A stretch of 64,000 bases of DNA from Crocosphaera sp. Its GTDB lineage: Bacteria > Cyanobacteriota > Cyanobacteriia > Cyanobacteriales > Microcystaceae. Numbering within the stretch: the stretch's first letter is position 1; each line of letters opens with the position of its first letter. Of this stretch, positions 62,293 to 64,000 are shown in pieces. The translations under genes and the position numbers were made by a program. Location of the stretch: assembly GCA_030064935.1 (NCBI GenBank), contig JASJEA010000001.1:1-64000 (forward strand). The letters are read 5' to 3'. Below the pieces are notes generated by a model. The model was not told the origin of the DNA and searched no databases. It saw only the letters and a program-made list of their open reading frames with translations.

Positions 62293-63762
62293 ATGACAGC
62301 AACGTTGTTAATCTCAAAAGAATTACCTCAATTAACCTATCAGTCTAGCCGTGATTGCTTTGATACGAGTTGGCAAGATCCTCTCTCTACCTTGCTAGGA
62401 TTAGGAAGAGCAGCCGGGGCAGACTTTTTAGAGTTTTTTCTCGAACGAGTCAATTATATTAGCTGTTTAGCCGAAGAAGATGTCATTACCAGTATTTCCC
62501 CTCGTCTCTCCACAGGAGCCGGAATACGCATTTTTAAGGGAAAAGCCGACTGTTATGTAAGTACCAATGACCTTTCCTTTCAGGGGCTAAAAACCGCCTT
62601 AGAAAAGGGCTTATCTATTTTGGGGTTAACCTTACCCTCTCCCAATGCTTATATTCCAGAAATTAATTTAGAGTTATTGCGAGATTACGCCGTGACTAAA
62701 AATAAAGAGGGTTGGTTATCTCAATGTAGTTCCATTGCGGAAATGGGAGACACCCTAATGCAAGCCAATGGCAAACTTGGACAAAAAGCCAGTCATATTC
62801 AGTCTCGTCGGGCTAGTTATTTTAGAGATTGGCAAGAGGTTTTAGTAGCTGCGAGTGATGGTACCTTTGCCAGAGATATTCGTCTCACTCAGTCGGTTGC
62901 TTATTCCCTATTCTGTGCTGATGGAGAGCATCGTGCCTCTATGGGTAAACGGTTTGGGGATACCAGTGATCCTAATTTCTTGCGTCAATGGGACTATGAA
63001 ACTGCGGCTGAAGGAGTGGCTGAGTCGGCGGGTAAAATGCTCTATGCTGACTTTGTGGAATCGGGAAATTATCCAATTATCATGGCTAATGAGTTTGGTG
63101 GGGTTATTTTCCATGAAGCTTGTGGTCATCTTTTAGAAACCACCCAAATCGAACATAAAACCACCCCATTTATGGATAAGAAAGGGGAAAAAATCGCCCA
63201 CGAAAATTTGACCGCCTGGGATGAGGGTCGTTCTGATTTGGCTTTTGGTACCATTGATATGGATGATGAAGGAATGCCCACTCAACGCACCCTATTAATT
63301 GAAAATGGCATCCTCAAGAACTTTTTAGCAGATCGCACCGGTTCAATGCGTACAGGGCATCCTCGTACGGGTAGTGGCCGTCGTCAGAGTTATGCCTATG
63401 CTGCGGCTTCTCGGATGCGCAATACTTATATTGCTCCAGGTAATTTGTCTCTCGATGATCTATTTGCTTCGGTAGATAAGGGCATTTATTGTAAGCAAAT
63501 GGGGGGCGGTAGTGTTGGTGCAACTGGTGAGTTTAATTTTTCTGTTTCTGAAGCTTATTTAGTTGAAAATGGCAAGGTAACAAAACCCTTGAAAGGGGCA
63601 ACTTTGATCGGAACTGCTAAGGATATTATGAACGAAATATCTATGTGTTCTCAAGATTTAGGACTGGCTCCAGGGTTCTGTGGTTCTGTTAGTGGTAGCA
63701 TTTATGTTACGGTGGGTCAACCTCATTTAAAAGTAGATAAAATTACCGTTGGTGGTCGTTAA
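62293..63762 (+). CDS. tldD: TldD/PmbA family metalloprotease
   Basis: The 489-residue protein contains the zinc-binding motif HEACGH (His274, Glu275 and His279) typical of TldD and the conserved C-terminal region ([21 protein letters not shown]). TldD and PmbA form a heterodimer that degrades unfolded peptides; no pmbA is seen nearby. The first half ([20 protein letters not shown]) is the substrate-binding domain. Length is usual. Confidence 0.9.
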   Translation: MTATLLISKELPQLTYQSSRDCFDTSWQDPLSTLLGLGRAAGADFLEFFLERVNYISCLAEEDVITSISPRLSTGAGIRIFKGKADCYVSTNDLSFQGLKTALEKGLSILGLTLPSPNAYIPEINLELLRDYAVTKNKEGWLSQCSSIAEMGDTLMQANGKLGQKASHIQSRRASYFRDWQEVLVAASDGTFARDIRLTQSVAYSLFCADGEHRASMGKRFGDTSDPNFLRQWDYETAAEGVAESAGKMLYADFVESGNYPIIMANEFGGVIFHEACGHLLETTQIEHKTTPFMDKKGEKIAHENLTAWDEGRSDLAFGTIDMDDEGMPTQRTLLIENGILKNFLADRTGSMRTGHPRTGSGRRQSYAYAAASRMRNTYIAPGNLSLDDLFASVDKGIYCKQMGGGSVGATGEFNFSVSEAYLVENGKVTKPLKGATLIGTAKDIMNEISMCSQDLGLAPGFCGSVSGSIYVTVGQPHLKVDKITVGGR

Positions 63763-63788
63763 ATGAAGTCAGAAGTTTAAGGTAGTAG

Positions 63789-63805
63789 GGTGGGCATAGC
63801 CCACC
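63789..63805. terminator. GGTGGGC/GCCCACC hairpin after tldD
   Basis: A perfect 7-bp stem with a 3-nt ATA loop, 26 bp after the TldD stop. It has the same sequence as the hairpin at 12117-12133 apart from the loop, and is a likely transcription-end element. Confidence 0.5.
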
Positions 63806-63854
63806 TTAGACAATAATATTTGTGGTGTTTGATTATTTTTCCGAAATCAATAAA

Positions 63855-64000
63855 ATGATGAACTATACTGTCACTAATTTAAAGCAACTCTATGAAATTG
63901 ATGATGTTCAATGGTTGGAAGAAACCGTAAAAATCATTAAAAATAAGCGGTTTAATGATTTAGATTTGGATAATTTAATTGAGGAGTTAGAAGACTTGGG
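63855..64000 (+). CDS. DUF29 family protein, N-terminal part
   Basis: The last 146 bp encode 48 residues starting MMNYTVTNLKQLYEIDDVQW, then a LEETVKIIKNKRFNDLD segment and LIEELEDLG. This is the DUF29 pattern of small cyanobacterial helical proteins, whose function is unknown. The gene runs out of the window. A second ATG at 63858 is possible. Confidence 0.7.
   Translation, partial: MMNYTVTNLKQLYEIDDVQWLEETVKIIKNKRFNDLDLDNLIEELEDL

Overview
The window looks like chromosomal DNA of an AT-rich cyanobacterium, most likely a unicellular diazotroph of the Crocosphaera/Cyanothece type. The reasons are photosystem genes (psbI, psaF-psaJ), an aldehyde-deformylating oxygenase, cyanobacteria-restricted families (DUF2605/DUF2973, DUF2949, DUF3769, Ycf35/DUF1257, SLH-OprB iron-uptake porins) and many copies of the HIP1 octamer GCGATCGC (for example near 3849, 5592, 10159, 12016, 12901, 15869, 22456 and 61424). 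The genus is inference. No rRNA, tRNA, CRISPR array or intact transposase was recognised by eye.

Layout. 1-6 kb: a PEP-CTERM-like protein, DUF2949, argG, then a patch of poorly conserved genes (a DUF4926 remnant, an HTH protein, a gene cut by one stop codon), MoaD and a universal stress protein. 6-12 kb: psbI, an LptD-like outer-membrane protein, rpsP with a KH protein, an LpxB-related protein and a GT4 glycosyltransferase. 12-23 kb: an SDR, a polyprenyl-glycosyltransferase, a phosphoesterase, argC, a pilin-like protein, a sulfotransferase-like protein, ruvC, a NUDIX hydrolase, DUF2605/DUF2973 and ddl. 23-26 kb: an S9 peptidase overlapping an AI-2E family transporter. 26-32 kb: a minus-strand cluster of a sugar-phosphate cyclase resembling 2-deoxy-scyllo-inosose synthase, an MFS exporter, a TIM-barrel isomerase, an SDR and a porin. 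32-39 kb: an orphan two-partner-secretion transporter, an SpmA/SpmB-type protein, recO and a second SLH porin. 39.5-44.5 kb: a four-gene minor pseudopilin operon. 44.5-48 kb: an OppC-type permease, the DUF2997/DUF1257/ferredoxin operon and an RluA-family protein. 48.7-52.5 kb: a divergent lipoxygenase-like protein with a membrane partner, then psaJ and psaF. 52.8-64 kb: a glycosyltransferase, a sulfotransferase, ssb, DUF3750, mreBCD with a large membrane protein, acylphosphatase, the aldehyde oxygenase, TldD and the start of a DUF29 gene.

Non-coding structure is rich. At least three families of short non-coding mobile elements are visible. One (about 110-116 bp, 12-bp terminal inverted repeats) is flanked by perfect 5-bp target duplications at two sites, and one of those copies sits inside another repeat. 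A GGTGGGC/GCCCACC hairpin recurs between genes.

The most interesting candidates are the cyclitol-type cluster (26-32 kb), the lipoxygenase-like protein that lacks one histidine iron ligand and lies next to an unknown six-helix membrane protein (48.7-51.4 kb), a porin whose signal peptide is cut off by an in-frame TAA (27.7 kb), and the transposing MITE family.
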